This document shows positions 33,997-42,717 of a DNA stretch of 61,147 nucleotides, one piece after another. Each line of letters starts with the position of its first letter. Position 1 is the stretch's first letter. Position numbers and translations under genes: made by a program. The notes below the pieces were generated by a model. That model did no database searches and was not told the origin of the DNA. It was given only the letters and a program-made list of their open reading frames with translations. This DNA comes from Candidatus Moraniibacteriota bacterium (GTDB lineage Bacteria > Patescibacteriota > Minisyncoccia > Moranbacterales > UBA1568): assembly GCA_018499985.2 (NCBI GenBank), contig JAHBAT020000008.1, forward strand, positions 1 through 61,147, in the 5' to 3' direction.

Positions 33997-34440
33997 ATGC
34001 TCAAAGTGCTTTGGCAGGGGGTACGCGAAAAAGGCGAAAAAATTCTTATTTCAAGCGTTTTTCTCTCTTCTCTTGCGTTGGCCTTCCTGGGTGGAGGGCT
34101 CTATAAGGGTGATCAGGGGGAAGTACCTCATCTGGTTATCAATGTGCCAGACTATCAAAAAGCTGCTTTGGAGTTCAAAAACGTCTCTCCCGAGGCCTTT
34201 TCTCAGCCCCAGGAAGAAGCTCCTCGAGTAGAGCCTGTAGCTGCAGCAGTCTCTGGGGCAGATATCTCTCTCCAAGCTACGGATACTCAAAATTGCCCGT
34301 ATCTGGGGAGTAAAAACTCAGATAAATATCATCTAGCCACCTGCGGTGTAGCCAAGCGGATCAAAGCAGCAAATGTCAGATGCTTTGCTACCCCAGAAAT
34401 TGCCGAGGCTTCTGGCTACAAGCCGGGCTGTCTGAAATAA
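33997..34440 (+). CDS. Membrane-anchored protein with Ada-like metal-binding domain
   Basis: The 147-residue product has a basic start, one TM helix (about residues 18-36, SSVFLSSLALAFLGGGLY), a Pro/Glu-rich linker and a C-terminal domain, CPYLGSKNSDKYHLATCGVAKRI...GYKPGCLK. The YxGSKNSxKYHxxxC-x-xAKRI pattern is that of the Ada-type zinc-binding domain found on nucleases and DNA-uptake proteins (Ada_Zn_binding). Here it seems tethered outside the membrane. The final C-x-x-C appears reduced to a single Cys. DNA binding or uptake is possible, but unproven. Confidence 0.75.
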   Translation: MLKVLWQGVREKGEKILISSVFLSSLALAFLGGGLYKGDQGEVPHLVINVPDYQKAALEFKNVSPEAFSQPQEEAPRVEPVAAAVSGADISLQATDTQNCPYLGSKNSDKYHLATCGVAKRIKAANVRCFATPEIAEASGYKPGCLK

Positions 34441-34471
34441 GATTTTTGGTTACTTGTCCAAGGAGGGATAA

Positions 34472-35656
34472 ATGGAAATTAAAATAAAAACAAAAAACAT
34501 GTCACCTCATCAAAAAAAGAAGTTGAGAAAAATTAACTTCACCATACTGGCCCTTGGATTTCTAGATGCTTTTTTGGTGTTTATTCTTTCGGCATACATT
34601 TCTCCGATTACCGGAGAGAAACTCGTAGGTATATTTTATTTGATGACGTTTATAGTTGTTTTCTTCGTGCTGTTTTTCTTTCATCGTATTGTAGAAAAAC
34701 TTGGACAATCGCGGACGCTATATTTTTTCTTAGGGATGGCTATCTTAGCCAGCGTGCTTCTCTCCAAATTGACACCCTCATGGCTAGCGGTTTTTGTGGC
34801 GCTCCTTTTTTTGGTTGCGGTCAATGCTACATACGTAGCCCTAGATGTTCTCTTGGAGAATTTTTCTGAGGATAGCTTTTCTGGGCGTATTCGGGGCATG
34901 AATCTCACGCTCATGAATTTGGGTATACTTCTTGCTCCGTTGCTTTCGGTATTAGCGCTGGAGGACTATGGCTATGCAGGAGTGTTTTTTGTATTGACTC
35001 TTGGTTATTCTCTGACGTTTTTGTATGCGTTACTAGCTTTTCGTTTTGATAATCATCCTACTAATCAGAAAATTGAAATTTTTCACAGTGTAAGGCAAAT
35101 TTGGCGAGAAAAAAATCTCCGGAGAATTTATAGTATCTCTTTCGCGATGGAGTTTTTTTATGCGCTGATGATTGTTTATATGCCACTGCATTTGCGTAGC
35201 CTAGGGGTATCATGGGAACAAATAGGTGTACTTTTTACTGTCATGCTTATACCATTTGTCTTGGTGCAGTACCCACTCGGCTTGATAGCTGATAAACGCT
35301 ATGGGGAGAAAGAACTTCTTATTATCTCATTGGCCATAGCTCTCGTAGCTACAGCTTCGCTCACGCGGGTTACTACCCCAGACATTTTTCTTATTGGGAC
35401 ACTGCTCTTTTTTTCTCGTGTAGGTATAGCTGGAGTCGAGGTGCTACGTGATTCATTTTTCTATAAACATATAGATGCTGATGATACCGATTTGATAGCT
35501 TTTTTTCGTACTACTCGCTCGCTTGCCAATATCTCGGCTGCGCTTGTGGTTTTGCCGCTTTTTATCTTTTTTCCGATAGCTTCGTTTTTGTACGTGACTG
35601 CCCTCATGCTCTTTCTAGGGTTTATGGAGTCTTGGACGCTTGAAGATACAAAATAG
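34472..35656 (+). CDS. Major facilitator superfamily transporter
   Basis: The 394-residue protein has about twelve TM helices with a central break near residue 195. It has MFS-like signals RIRGMNLTLMNLGILLAPLL and GLIADKRYGEKELL (a variant of the D-R/K-x-G-R/K-R/K loop). Start supported by AAGGAGGG six bases upstream. The substrate cannot be predicted. It is separated from scpA by 80 bases, with a likely promoter between them. Confidence 0.9.
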   Translation: MEIKIKTKNMSPHQKKKLRKINFTILALGFLDAFLVFILSAYISPITGEKLVGIFYLMTFIVVFFVLFFFHRIVEKLGQSRTLYFFLGMAILASVLLSKLTPSWLAVFVALLFLVAVNATYVALDVLLENFSEDSFSGRIRGMNLTLMNLGILLAPLLSVLALEDYGYAGVFFVLTLGYSLTFLYALLAFRFDNHPTNQKIEIFHSVRQIWREKNLRRIYSISFAMEFFYALMIVYMPLHLRSLGVSWEQIGVLFTVMLIPFVLVQYPLGLIADKRYGEKELLIISLAIALVATASLTRVTTPDIFLIGTLLFFSRVGIAGVEVLRDSFFYKHIDADDTDLIAFFRTTRSLANISAALVVLPLFIFFPIASFLYVTALMLFLGFMESWTLEDTK

Positions 35657-35696
35657 CCTCTAAAATAGCCTTTTAAGCCTAGATAGAGGATTGAAA

Positions 35697-35707
35697 ATGT
35701 GTTAGAA
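35697..35707 (+). promoter_or_regulatory. Extended -10 promoter of the scpA operon
   Basis: TGTTAGAAT lies about 30 bases before scpA; TGnTAGAAT resembles an extended -10. A CCTCTA/TAGAGG inverted repeat precedes it. Confidence 0.45.
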
Positions 35708-35736
35708 TAGGGCAATACTGGTTTTCAAGGTCATTT

Positions 35737-36444
35737 ATGAATTATCATTTTCAATTAGAGAAATTTGAGGGTCCCTTGGACGTTCTTTTGAGTTTGATTG
35801 AAAAAGAAAAGCTTGATATCACAGAAGTATCCTTGGCCCAGATAGCGGATCAATTTTTGGCGTATATCGATAATAATGACAGTATCAATCTCGAACAACT
35901 CTCAGGTTTTCTCTCGATAGCTACTCGTTTGATTTTGATTAAGTCGCGAGCCCTCCTCCCGATTCTTACCTTTACTGAGGAGGAAGAAGAATCTATTCAG
36001 GATCTCGAAGAGCATTTGCGTTTGTATCAACTTTTTCGTGATCAGGCCAAGAAGTTAGAAAACGCACTGGCACTTAATAGCAAGAGCTTTACCCGGGAAA
36101 GTTTTCTCGGAGCCAAGAGTGTTTTTTATCCGCCCAAAGAAATAGATGCTCATGATTTGAGGGATATCCTCAAGGGTATCATCGGTGGTCTGCAACCAAT
36201 AGTGAGTTTGCCAGAAAAAGAACTCAAGACCATTATCACTCTTGAAGAGCGCATGACAGAGTTTAAGAAAGAACTCACAAAAAGAGTGGAGTCTAGTTTT
36301 CACGAAATGCTTTCTTCTGCTACAGAACGTCTCGATGTGATTATTTCCTTTCTGGCAGTGCTCGAGCTTGTGAAGCAGCGCTATCTCAATGCCAACCAAG
36401 AATCAACTGCTAGTCCAATTCAACTTATCCGCCGTGAAGTCTAA
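35737..36444 (+). CDS. scpA: Segregation and condensation protein A
   Basis: ScpA is the kleisin that bridges SMC heads in chromosome condensation. The 235-residue protein starts with FQLEKFEGPLDVLLSLIEKEKLDITEVSLAQIADQFL, the N-terminal SMC-binding helix region, followed by LSIATRLILIKSRALLP and a C-terminal winged helix (IISFLAVLELVKQRYL). It is followed by scpB after 6 bases. The smc gene is not in the window. Confidence 0.95.
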   Translation: MNYHFQLEKFEGPLDVLLSLIEKEKLDITEVSLAQIADQFLAYIDNNDSINLEQLSGFLSIATRLILIKSRALLPILTFTEEEEESIQDLEEHLRLYQLFRDQAKKLENALALNSKSFTRESFLGAKSVFYPPKEIDAHDLRDILKGIIGGLQPIVSLPEKELKTIITLEERMTEFKKELTKRVESSFHEMLSSATERLDVIISFLAVLELVKQRYLNANQESTASPIQLIRREV

Positions 36445-36450
36445 AACATT

Positions 36451-37038
36451 ATGGAGCAAACACTTACCAGGGAAGCACAATTAGAGAGTATCCTCTTTAT
36501 CTCAGGGGAGCCGGTCAGTTACAAGCAGCTTGAGAAGGTGCTTGATATTTCTCGTGAAGAATTACTAGCTACCATTGAAAAGCTTAGTACTCGTTATCGT
36601 GAAGATGTGAGCTCTGCTTTTATGCTTGTCACTCACAAGGAGACCCTGCAGCTTGCCACAAAATCAGAACTGCGAGAGCTTATCGAAATGATTACCAAGA
36701 GCACTTTGCAGGAATCTTTGAGTAAAGCTCAGCTCGAAGTACTGGCTATTATTAGTTATCGAGGACCGATCAGTCGCACAGAAATTGAGGCTATTCGTGG
36801 AGTAAACTGTAGCTATACGCTGCGAGCGCTTCTCCTTCGCGAGCTTATCGAACGCGATGGTAATCCAGAAAACCTCCGTGGCTATGTCTACACTCTTTCT
36901 AATCAATTCCTTCTTTCTCTTGGGGTGGCTTCTCCGGAAGAGCTACCAGATTTTGAGCAGCTTAGTCAGGATAAGCGTCTTACAGAGGTGATCGCCACTG
37001 AACTTGCTGTCGATTCGGATGAAGCTAAAACACTGTAA
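36451..37038 (+). CDS. scpB: Segregation and condensation protein B
   Basis: ScpB binds the middle of ScpA as a dimer of tandem winged helices. The 195-residue protein shows LESILFISGEPVSYKQLEKVL, LATKSELRELIEMI, LSKAQLEVLAIISYRGPISRTEIEAIRGVNCSYTLRALLLRELIERDG and FLLSLGVASPEELPDF, typical ScpB segments. It lies between scpA and the D,D-carboxypeptidase gene in one operon. Confidence 0.95.
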   Translation: MEQTLTREAQLESILFISGEPVSYKQLEKVLDISREELLATIEKLSTRYREDVSSAFMLVTHKETLQLATKSELRELIEMITKSTLQESLSKAQLEVLAIISYRGPISRTEIEAIRGVNCSYTLRALLLRELIERDGNPENLRGYVYTLSNQFLLSLGVASPEELPDFEQLSQDKRLTEVIATELAVDSDEAKTL

Positions 37039-37057
37039 CGCCTGAGAAGGAGTATTT

Positions 37058-38083
37058 ATGAAGAAACTGCTGTTTTTATTGGTGCTTATAGGTGGAGTCT
37101 ACTATGTATTGCCTCAGCATACGTCACTTAAGGTAAAGGTGAATGCTTTTATCGATACTGTTACTGGTAAAAAAAGTCGTTTTGAAGAAAGGTCGAGCGA
37201 AAAAAAAGCAGAGCCCCTTATTTTGGCGACAGAAAGCCGTGCCAAAACCGCTGGCTATAGGCCAATACTCAAACGAGACTGGGGTGTCTATGCGGTACCT
37301 ACTGCTCATGCTGCTATCATCATGGACGCCGGTTCTGGAGATATCTTATTTGAGCAGAGTGCGCATCAACGTCGTCAGATAGCTTCTCTTACAAAAGTGT
37401 ATACGGCTCTTTTGGTTATGCAGCATATCAAGAGTCTTGATGAAGTAGTGACTATTCCAGAGGAAATTATCGATATTACTGATGGTACACGTATCGGTTG
37501 TCCACGTTCAGGATTTTGTACGGGTACAAGACTGCAGCTTGGAGAGCAACTCACGGTAAGGGACTTACTCAAAGCCGCTCTTATGAATAGTACCAATGAC
37601 GGTGCGAGTGCTCTTGCTGTTCATGTAGCTGGCTCGATGGAAAACTTTGTAAAAATGATGAATGATCATGCACTTGAGCTTGGTCTGACAGATTCTCATT
37701 TCTGCACTCCTTCTGGTCTAGAGATAGATGGACGCGAGGCAGAGTGTTATTCGTCAGCACATGATATTGCCCGGATCACTGTTTTGGCTTTGAAATATCC
37801 CGAACTCTGGGATATCATGCGTATAGAGCGCGATACTATCACTTCGGTTGATGGGCAGTACTCTCATGAGGTAGCCAATACCAATCAGATATTGGGACAA
37901 GTTCCTAATCTCTTGGGTACCAAGACAGGCTTTACTCCTTTGGCAGGATATTCACTCCTCGCGGCAGTGAGTGACTATCAAGGAGAAAGGCAAATCGTGG
38001 CTGTAGTGCTTGATGACCAGTCACGCTGGGAGAGTATTCGCTCAATGTTTGACTGGAGCTACCAAGCCTACGAATGGAAATAA
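37058..38083 (+). CDS. dacF: D-alanyl-D-alanine carboxypeptidase (peptidase S11)
   Basis: The 341-residue protein trims the terminal D-Ala from peptidoglycan stem peptides. It has an N-terminal anchor or signal (about residues 3-19) and the three penicilloyl-serine motifs: SLTK (in QIASLTKVYTA), S-x-N as MNSTNDGAS and KTG as LLGTKTGFTPLAGY. The start is supported by AAGGAG. The symbol is by family resemblance only. It sits ahead of mraY, so the operon mixes chromosome segregation, wall synthesis and glycolysis genes. Confidence 0.9.
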   Translation: MKKLLFLLVLIGGVYYVLPQHTSLKVKVNAFIDTVTGKKSRFEERSSEKKAEPLILATESRAKTAGYRPILKRDWGVYAVPTAHAAIIMDAGSGDILFEQSAHQRRQIASLTKVYTALLVMQHIKSLDEVVTIPEEIIDITDGTRIGCPRSGFCTGTRLQLGEQLTVRDLLKAALMNSTNDGASALAVHVAGSMENFVKMMNDHALELGLTDSHFCTPSGLEIDGREAECYSSAHDIARITVLALKYPELWDIMRIERDTITSVDGQYSHEVANTNQILGQVPNLLGTKTGFTPLAGYSLLAAVSDYQGERQIVAVVLDDQSRWESIRSMFDWSYQAYEWK

Positions 38084-38106
38084 TAAATACTAAGTAATCA
38101 CATTGT

Positions 38107-39219
38107 ATGCCTGAAGTCATTCCATTTTCTCAAATTCAAGACATTCCACTGGTGATCAATCTTTTGAAGGTTTTGGTGACTGGATTTTTGGCATTTCTTT
38201 TGGCATTTCTTATTACTCCACTCTGGACCAATATTCTCTATAAATACAAAATTGGCATCAAGATCAAAGAAACCTCAGTGGACGGGGATAAGCTCACTTT
38301 TGTAAGTAAGTTGCACCAAGGTAAAAGTGGCACACCTACGATGGGAGGATTGATTGTGTGGTTTTCTGTATTGCTCCTCGTTTTGCTTTCACATTTTCTT
38401 TTCCCTTTGATTGCCACTTGGACTGATACCAACTTCATTGCACGTTTGGATTTCTTGAAACGTTCACAAGTATGGCTTCCTTTGTTTGTCTTGGTGACAG
38501 CAGGTATCCTCGGACTTTTCGATGACTACATGAGTGTTCGCAGTATCGGTAGCAATAAGGGTGGCGGCATGCGCTTCGCTATTCGCTTTTGGTGGCTCTT
38601 TGCTATTGCTTTTGCTGGTGCTTGGTGGTTTTACGATAAGCTTGGTTGGGATGTGCTCCATGTGCCAGCAGTCGGTGATTACAATATCGGTCTTTGGTAT
38701 ATCCCGTTGTTTATCTTTGTGATTCTTTTTACAGCTATTTCTTCCAATGAAACTGACGGCTTAGATGGTCTTAATGCAGGTGTTTTATTGGCCGCTTTTT
38801 CTTCTTTTACGCTTATTGCGTTTGTGGCCAATAAGATGGACCTGGCAGCGTTTTGTGCCGCTATCGCAGGAGCTTTACTTGCTTTCCTCTGGTTCAATAT
38901 CTATCCAGCACGTTTTTTTATGGGGGATACTGGTGCTATTTCCCTGGGTACCACCCTTGGTGTCGTGGCTATGCTTACTAATTCCATGGTCTCGCTTTTT
39001 ATCATTGTCTTTATCTACTCACTTGAATCAGGTAGTGCCGCTATTCAAATTCTTTCTAAGAAATTTCGTGGTAAAAAAGTTTTTCTTGCAGCGCCACTGC
39101 ATCATCATTTTGAAGCCAAGGGGTGGCCAGAGCCAAAGATAGTTATGCGTGCCTGGATTTTCACAAGTCTTACGGCTCTTTTGGGGACAATTATTGCTAT
39201 TCTTGGCATGGGAGTCTGA
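38107..39219 (+). CDS. mraY: Phospho-N-acetylmuramoyl-pentapeptide transferase
   Basis: MraY moves phospho-MurNAc-pentapeptide from UDP to undecaprenyl phosphate, giving lipid I. The 370-residue protein has about ten TM helices and the motifs KLHQGKSGTPTMGG, GLFDDYMSV (DD pair), SNETDGLDGLNAGV, NIYPARFFMGDTGAISLG and LHHHFEAKGWPEPKIVMRAWI. MurG at 16 kb supplies the next step. The stop codon overlaps an extended -10 element for pgk. Confidence 0.96.
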   Translation: MPEVIPFSQIQDIPLVINLLKVLVTGFLAFLLAFLITPLWTNILYKYKIGIKIKETSVDGDKLTFVSKLHQGKSGTPTMGGLIVWFSVLLLVLLSHFLFPLIATWTDTNFIARLDFLKRSQVWLPLFVLVTAGILGLFDDYMSVRSIGSNKGGGMRFAIRFWWLFAIAFAGAWWFYDKLGWDVLHVPAVGDYNIGLWYIPLFIFVILFTAISSNETDGLDGLNAGVLLAAFSSFTLIAFVANKMDLAAFCAAIAGALLAFLWFNIYPARFFMGDTGAISLGTTLGVVAMLTNSMVSLFIIVFIYSLESGSAAIQILSKKFRGKKVFLAAPLHHHFEAKGWPEPKIVMRAWIFTSLTALLGTIIAILGMGV

Positions 39220-39225
39220 TATACT
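39217..39225 (+). promoter_or_regulatory. Extended -10 promoter of pgk
   Basis: TGATATACT (TG-n-TATACT) overlaps the mraY stop codon, 33 bases upstream of the pgk start. No clear -35 is visible. Confidence 0.5.
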
Positions 39226-39258
39226 AAAGGCAGCCTCTATTATTGATTTTTTTACGCT

Positions 39259-40311
39259 ATGGATATACGGAGTATTCAGGGAATCGACTTTACCAACGCG
39301 CGAGTATGTTTGCGAGTGGACTTCAATATTGAACGTACGAGTATTGGCAACACAGAAGAACACTATCGTGTAGCAGTTGTCAAAGATACACTTGAGTATC
39401 TCTCTCAATTTGAGGGTGTCAAAATTGCCTTGCTTACTCATCTTGGTCGTCCAGATGGTGCACCAAATACAGAAGACTCTACTGAGACGCTTCTTGCTAC
39501 CATCAAGCAAACACTTGAGAGAGAAATTGTTTTTGTGCCAGCAGTGATAGGTCCCGAGGTGGTAGACGCTCTGAATGCTTTGCCAGACAAAACCCTTCTT
39601 CTCCTTGAAAATGTGCGCTTTGATGCAGGTGAAGAAAAAAATGATATCGCCTTTGCTGCCAAGCTTACGGAGCCATTCACGCACTATGTCAATGACGCCT
39701 TTAGTGTCTGTCATCGTGCTCATGCCTCTACGGTAGCTGTGACACATCTTCTTCCTTCGTATGCCGGCCTTCAAGTTCTTCGCGAGTTACGAGAACTTGA
39801 TTCAGTACGCTTTACACCAGACAGGCCAGCGGTAGCTCTTATTGGTGGAGCGAAGATAGAGACAAAGCTTCCTCTTATTCAGGCCTTTGAGCGCAACTAT
39901 GACTGCGTCCTTGTGGGGGGTAGAATTGCCAATGAAGCTATTGATCAGAAGATAGAATTTGGACCAAAAGTCCTTCTGCCAAAAGATTTCAATGGCGAAG
40001 AGCGTTTTGACATAGGGCCCACCACTATTGCTTACTTTGGTCAGATACTCAAAATGGCCAAAACCATTGTCTGGAATGGTCCTATGGGTAAGTTTGAGGA
40101 AAAGCCTTACAACATCGGTACTGATGTGCTGATGCAGGCTATTCTTGATTCCAATGCCTATGTCGTAGTAGGTGGTGGAGAAAGTCTCTCAGTTTTGGAA
40201 CAGGCCAATGCTCTGTCTCGAGTGAGTTTTGTTTCTACCGGTGGTGGAGCGATGCTTTCCTACTTGAGCGGCGAAGACATGCCTGGGCTTATGGCTCTCC
40301 GCACAGAATAA
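39259..40311 (+). CDS. pgk: Phosphoglycerate kinase
   Basis: Pgk makes ATP from 1,3-bisphosphoglycerate. The 350-residue protein is shorter than the usual 390-400. It keeps RVCLRVDFNIERTS (substrate loop), LLTHLGRPDG, LLLENVRFDAGEEKND, YVNDAFSVCHRAHAS, ALIGGAKIETKLPL, TIVWNGPMGKFE and VVVGGGESLSVL plus STGGGAMLSYLSG. Losses are in loops and helices between motifs, so activity is expected. It is followed closely by eno. Confidence 0.95.
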   Translation: MDIRSIQGIDFTNARVCLRVDFNIERTSIGNTEEHYRVAVVKDTLEYLSQFEGVKIALLTHLGRPDGAPNTEDSTETLLATIKQTLEREIVFVPAVIGPEVVDALNALPDKTLLLLENVRFDAGEEKNDIAFAAKLTEPFTHYVNDAFSVCHRAHASTVAVTHLLPSYAGLQVLRELRELDSVRFTPDRPAVALIGGAKIETKLPLIQAFERNYDCVLVGGRIANEAIDQKIEFGPKVLLPKDFNGEERFDIGPTTIAYFGQILKMAKTIVWNGPMGKFEEKPYNIGTDVLMQAILDSNAYVVVGGGESLSVLEQANALSRVSFVSTGGGAMLSYLSGEDMPGLMALRTE

Positions 40312-40333
40312 TTAGATAAAATAAAGAAACACT

Positions 40334-41623
40334 ATGGCTACTATTCAAAATATTATCTCTCGCGAAATTCTTGACTCACGCGGCAATCCAACGCTAGAAA
40401 CCACAGTGACTCTTTCTGACGGTACAGTCGGTATAGCGAGTGTGCCATCAGGTGCTTCTACGGGTACTTTTGAGGCGGTAGAGCTTCGTGATGGAGATAT
40501 GGCGCGCTATCATGGTCAGGGTGTTCTCAAAGCTATCAGTCATGTAGAAGGGGAAATCAAGGAAGCTCTTCTGGGCATGGAGGCGAGCGAACAAGGAGCA
40601 ATTGACCAAAAAATGCGTGATCTTGATGGCACTCCGAATAAGGGTCGCCTTGGAGCCAACGCTATCTTGAGTGTCTCTTTGGCTGTGTGTCGCGCACAAG
40701 CACTTTCTCTTGGTGTGCCACTGTATCAATACATCCGTACCCTCGCAGGTACTCAATCGGATGGCAGTTTCCCGGTACCGCTTTTTAATATCATCAATGG
40801 TGGCAAACATAGTAACTCAGGCTTGTCTGTACAGGAGTTTAAGCTTGTGCCTACTGGTATTACTACCTACCCAGAGCAGCTTCGTGCTGGGAGTGAGGTT
40901 TTTCATGCTCTAGAAAAACTCCTCGCCAAAGAAGATTTTGCTACTAGTGTAGGCGATGAGGGTGGTTTTGCACCGCGCGTAGAAAGTCATAAGCGTCAAT
41001 TGGAGCTTTTGCATGAAGCTATGATACAAGCGGGGTACACGCCAGGCAAAGATATGTATCTTGATCTCGATGTAGCCGCTGACTCGTTTTATGATAAAGA
41101 AAAGGAGCAATACAACCTACGTCCAGAAAATGTTTTTTTGACTCGTGAAAGTATTATCAATCTCTATCGAGAATGGATGGAGCAGTACCATATAGTTTCT
41201 CTTGAGGATGGTCTCTATGAAGAGGATTGGGATGGCTGGGCAACAATGAAAGAAAAGCTTGAAAAAGAAAATGCTTCCTGGGGTAGGAAGCTTCTCTTGG
41301 TGGGTGATGATCTGCTCGTGACCAATATAGAGCGTCTCGAAAAGGCAATCGCTACCAATGCCTGTAACACGATTCTTATAAAGGTAAATCAAATTGGGAC
41401 ACTCTCTGAAACACTTGCTTGTATGGCTCGCGCCAAAGAAGTAGGTATGGCCCGTATCGTATCACATCGCTCTGGCGAAACACTCGATGACTTTATTGCT
41501 GACTTGAGTGTCGGTACTAATGCTGAATACATCAAGACAGGCTCCCTTTCTCGTGGTGAGCGTATCGGTAAATACAATCGCCTTCTTGCTATCTGGCACG
41601 ACCTTCATACTAATACAAACTAA
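40334..41623 (+). CDS. eno: Enolase
   Basis: Enolase dehydrates 2-phosphoglycerate to phosphoenolpyruvate. The 429-residue protein shows ISREILDSRGNPTLE, VPSGASTGTFEAVELRDGD, FNIINGGKHSNSGL, VGDEGGFAP, DLDVAADSFY, SLEDGLYEEDWDGW, LVGDDLLVTN, ILIKVNQIGTLSET (catalytic Lys) and VSHRSGETLDDFIADL. All magnesium and catalytic positions look intact. It forms a lower-glycolysis unit with pgk. Confidence 0.97.
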   Translation: MATIQNIISREILDSRGNPTLETTVTLSDGTVGIASVPSGASTGTFEAVELRDGDMARYHGQGVLKAISHVEGEIKEALLGMEASEQGAIDQKMRDLDGTPNKGRLGANAILSVSLAVCRAQALSLGVPLYQYIRTLAGTQSDGSFPVPLFNIINGGKHSNSGLSVQEFKLVPTGITTYPEQLRAGSEVFHALEKLLAKEDFATSVGDEGGFAPRVESHKRQLELLHEAMIQAGYTPGKDMYLDLDVAADSFYDKEKEQYNLRPENVFLTRESIINLYREWMEQYHIVSLEDGLYEEDWDGWATMKEKLEKENASWGRKLLLVGDDLLVTNIERLEKAIATNACNTILIKVNQIGTLSETLACMARAKEVGMARIVSHRSGETLDDFIADLSVGTNAEYIKTGSLSRGERIGKYNRLLAIWHDLHTNTN

Positions 41624-41625
41624 GT

Positions 41626-42612
41626 ATGTTTTGGTCAAAAACAAAAACAAAAGTGACATGTGTCGGCTCTTCTTCTAAGGATGCTTTTTTCCCTAATGAT
41701 GAGGGTGTATTTGTAGAGACACCCAAAGACCTCGTCTCTCCCAAAAAAGTACAGTTTCCTCTCGGAGGAAAGATTCTTGTACCTGATCGTTACGAGGATG
41801 TAGGAGGTGTAGCTGCCAATGTCGCTATAGGGTTATCACGACTAGGCCATAAGACGCGTATCGTGAGTCGTCGCGGAGATGATATGATTGGAGATTTCAT
41901 CACGAATGCCCTTGCCGCAGATGGTGTGGATACAAGTCGACTCATCACCCTTAGGCAGACACAGTCAGATCTCTCAGCTATCATTGTTTTTATGCAGACA
42001 GGCGAGCGTACCATCTTTCATAATCGAGACGCCAATGAGCAACTCCATGTCAGCAAAGAGGATCTTCGGGGCACAGAGTGGGTCTTCGTCTCTGCTTTAA
42101 ATGGTGAGTGGCAGCATAATATCGACATCATTCGTGAAAACAAAGCTAAGCTTGGCTACAAAATCGCTCTCAATCCAGGTCAACACAATCTCAAGAGTGA
42201 TCTCAATTGCATGCGTGAATTTTTGAAGCATGTCGATATTCTCGTACTGAACCATGATGAAGCTATTATGCTTCTAGGTACGGATGACTCTGAAGCTATC
42301 AAGACGGAAGCATCCTTGATGGAAGCTCTCTCAAAGCTTGGACCACAAACGATAGGTCTGACCGATGGGTCTCGAGGCGCTTGGGCCTACCAAAATACTA
42401 CCTTTGCCGAGAAAAAACCTGATAAGGTAGACAAGGTTGTCGATAGTACTGGCGCCGGAGATGCCTTTGCTTCTGGATTTTTTGGAGCGCTACTCTACAA
42501 TCACTCACTTGAAGAAGCACTTACCTGGGGTATCAAAAACAGCGCTGCCAATCTCAAGCAATACGGCGCTACCAAGGGACTTCTTTCAAAAGACGCTGTT
42601 ACAAGAGAATAG
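41626..42612 (+). CDS. PfkB family carbohydrate kinase
   Basis: The 328-residue ribokinase-fold protein starts 2 bases after eno. It has GGVAANVAIGLSRLGHKTRIVSRRGDDMIGDF (signature 1) and VDSTGAGDAFASGFFGALL (signature 2, with the catalytic Asp and anion hole). It could phosphorylate fructose-6-phosphate, a tagatose phosphate or a nucleoside. Position behind pgk-eno favours a sugar-phosphate substrate, but this is not certain. Confidence 0.9.
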   Translation: MFWSKTKTKVTCVGSSSKDAFFPNDEGVFVETPKDLVSPKKVQFPLGGKILVPDRYEDVGGVAANVAIGLSRLGHKTRIVSRRGDDMIGDFITNALAADGVDTSRLITLRQTQSDLSAIIVFMQTGERTIFHNRDANEQLHVSKEDLRGTEWVFVSALNGEWQHNIDIIRENKAKLGYKIALNPGQHNLKSDLNCMREFLKHVDILVLNHDEAIMLLGTDDSEAIKTEASLMEALSKLGPQTIGLTDGSRGAWAYQNTTFAEKKPDKVDKVVDSTGAGDAFASGFFGALLYNHSLEEALTWGIKNSAANLKQYGATKGLLSKDAVTRE

Positions 42613-42629
42613 TTAGTGTGTATAAAAAA

Positions 42630-42665
42630 AGAAAAGAATTATCTGTACAGGTAATTCTTTTTTAT
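42630..42665 (+). terminator. Rho-independent terminator
   Basis: AAAGAATTA/TAATTCTTT stem with a loop of about 10 bases then TTTATT. It closes the scpA-to-PfkB gene series. Confidence 0.85.
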
Positions 42666-42699
42666 TAGATAAAAACTAGTAGAAAAATACTCCCAATAG

Positions 42700-42708
42700 T
42701 GGTATAAT
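42700..42708 (+). promoter_or_regulatory. Extended -10 promoter, nearly leaderless
   Basis: TGGTATAAT, a perfect extended -10, ends 9 bases before the ATG at 42718. Transcription would start within a few bases of the start codon. Confidence 0.75.
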
Positions 42709-42717
42709 TTACTTCAT

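Noticed and set aside
39028-39774. 248-codon minus-strand frame across mraY and pgk
   Set aside because: Shadow of two well-supported genes in the other direction.
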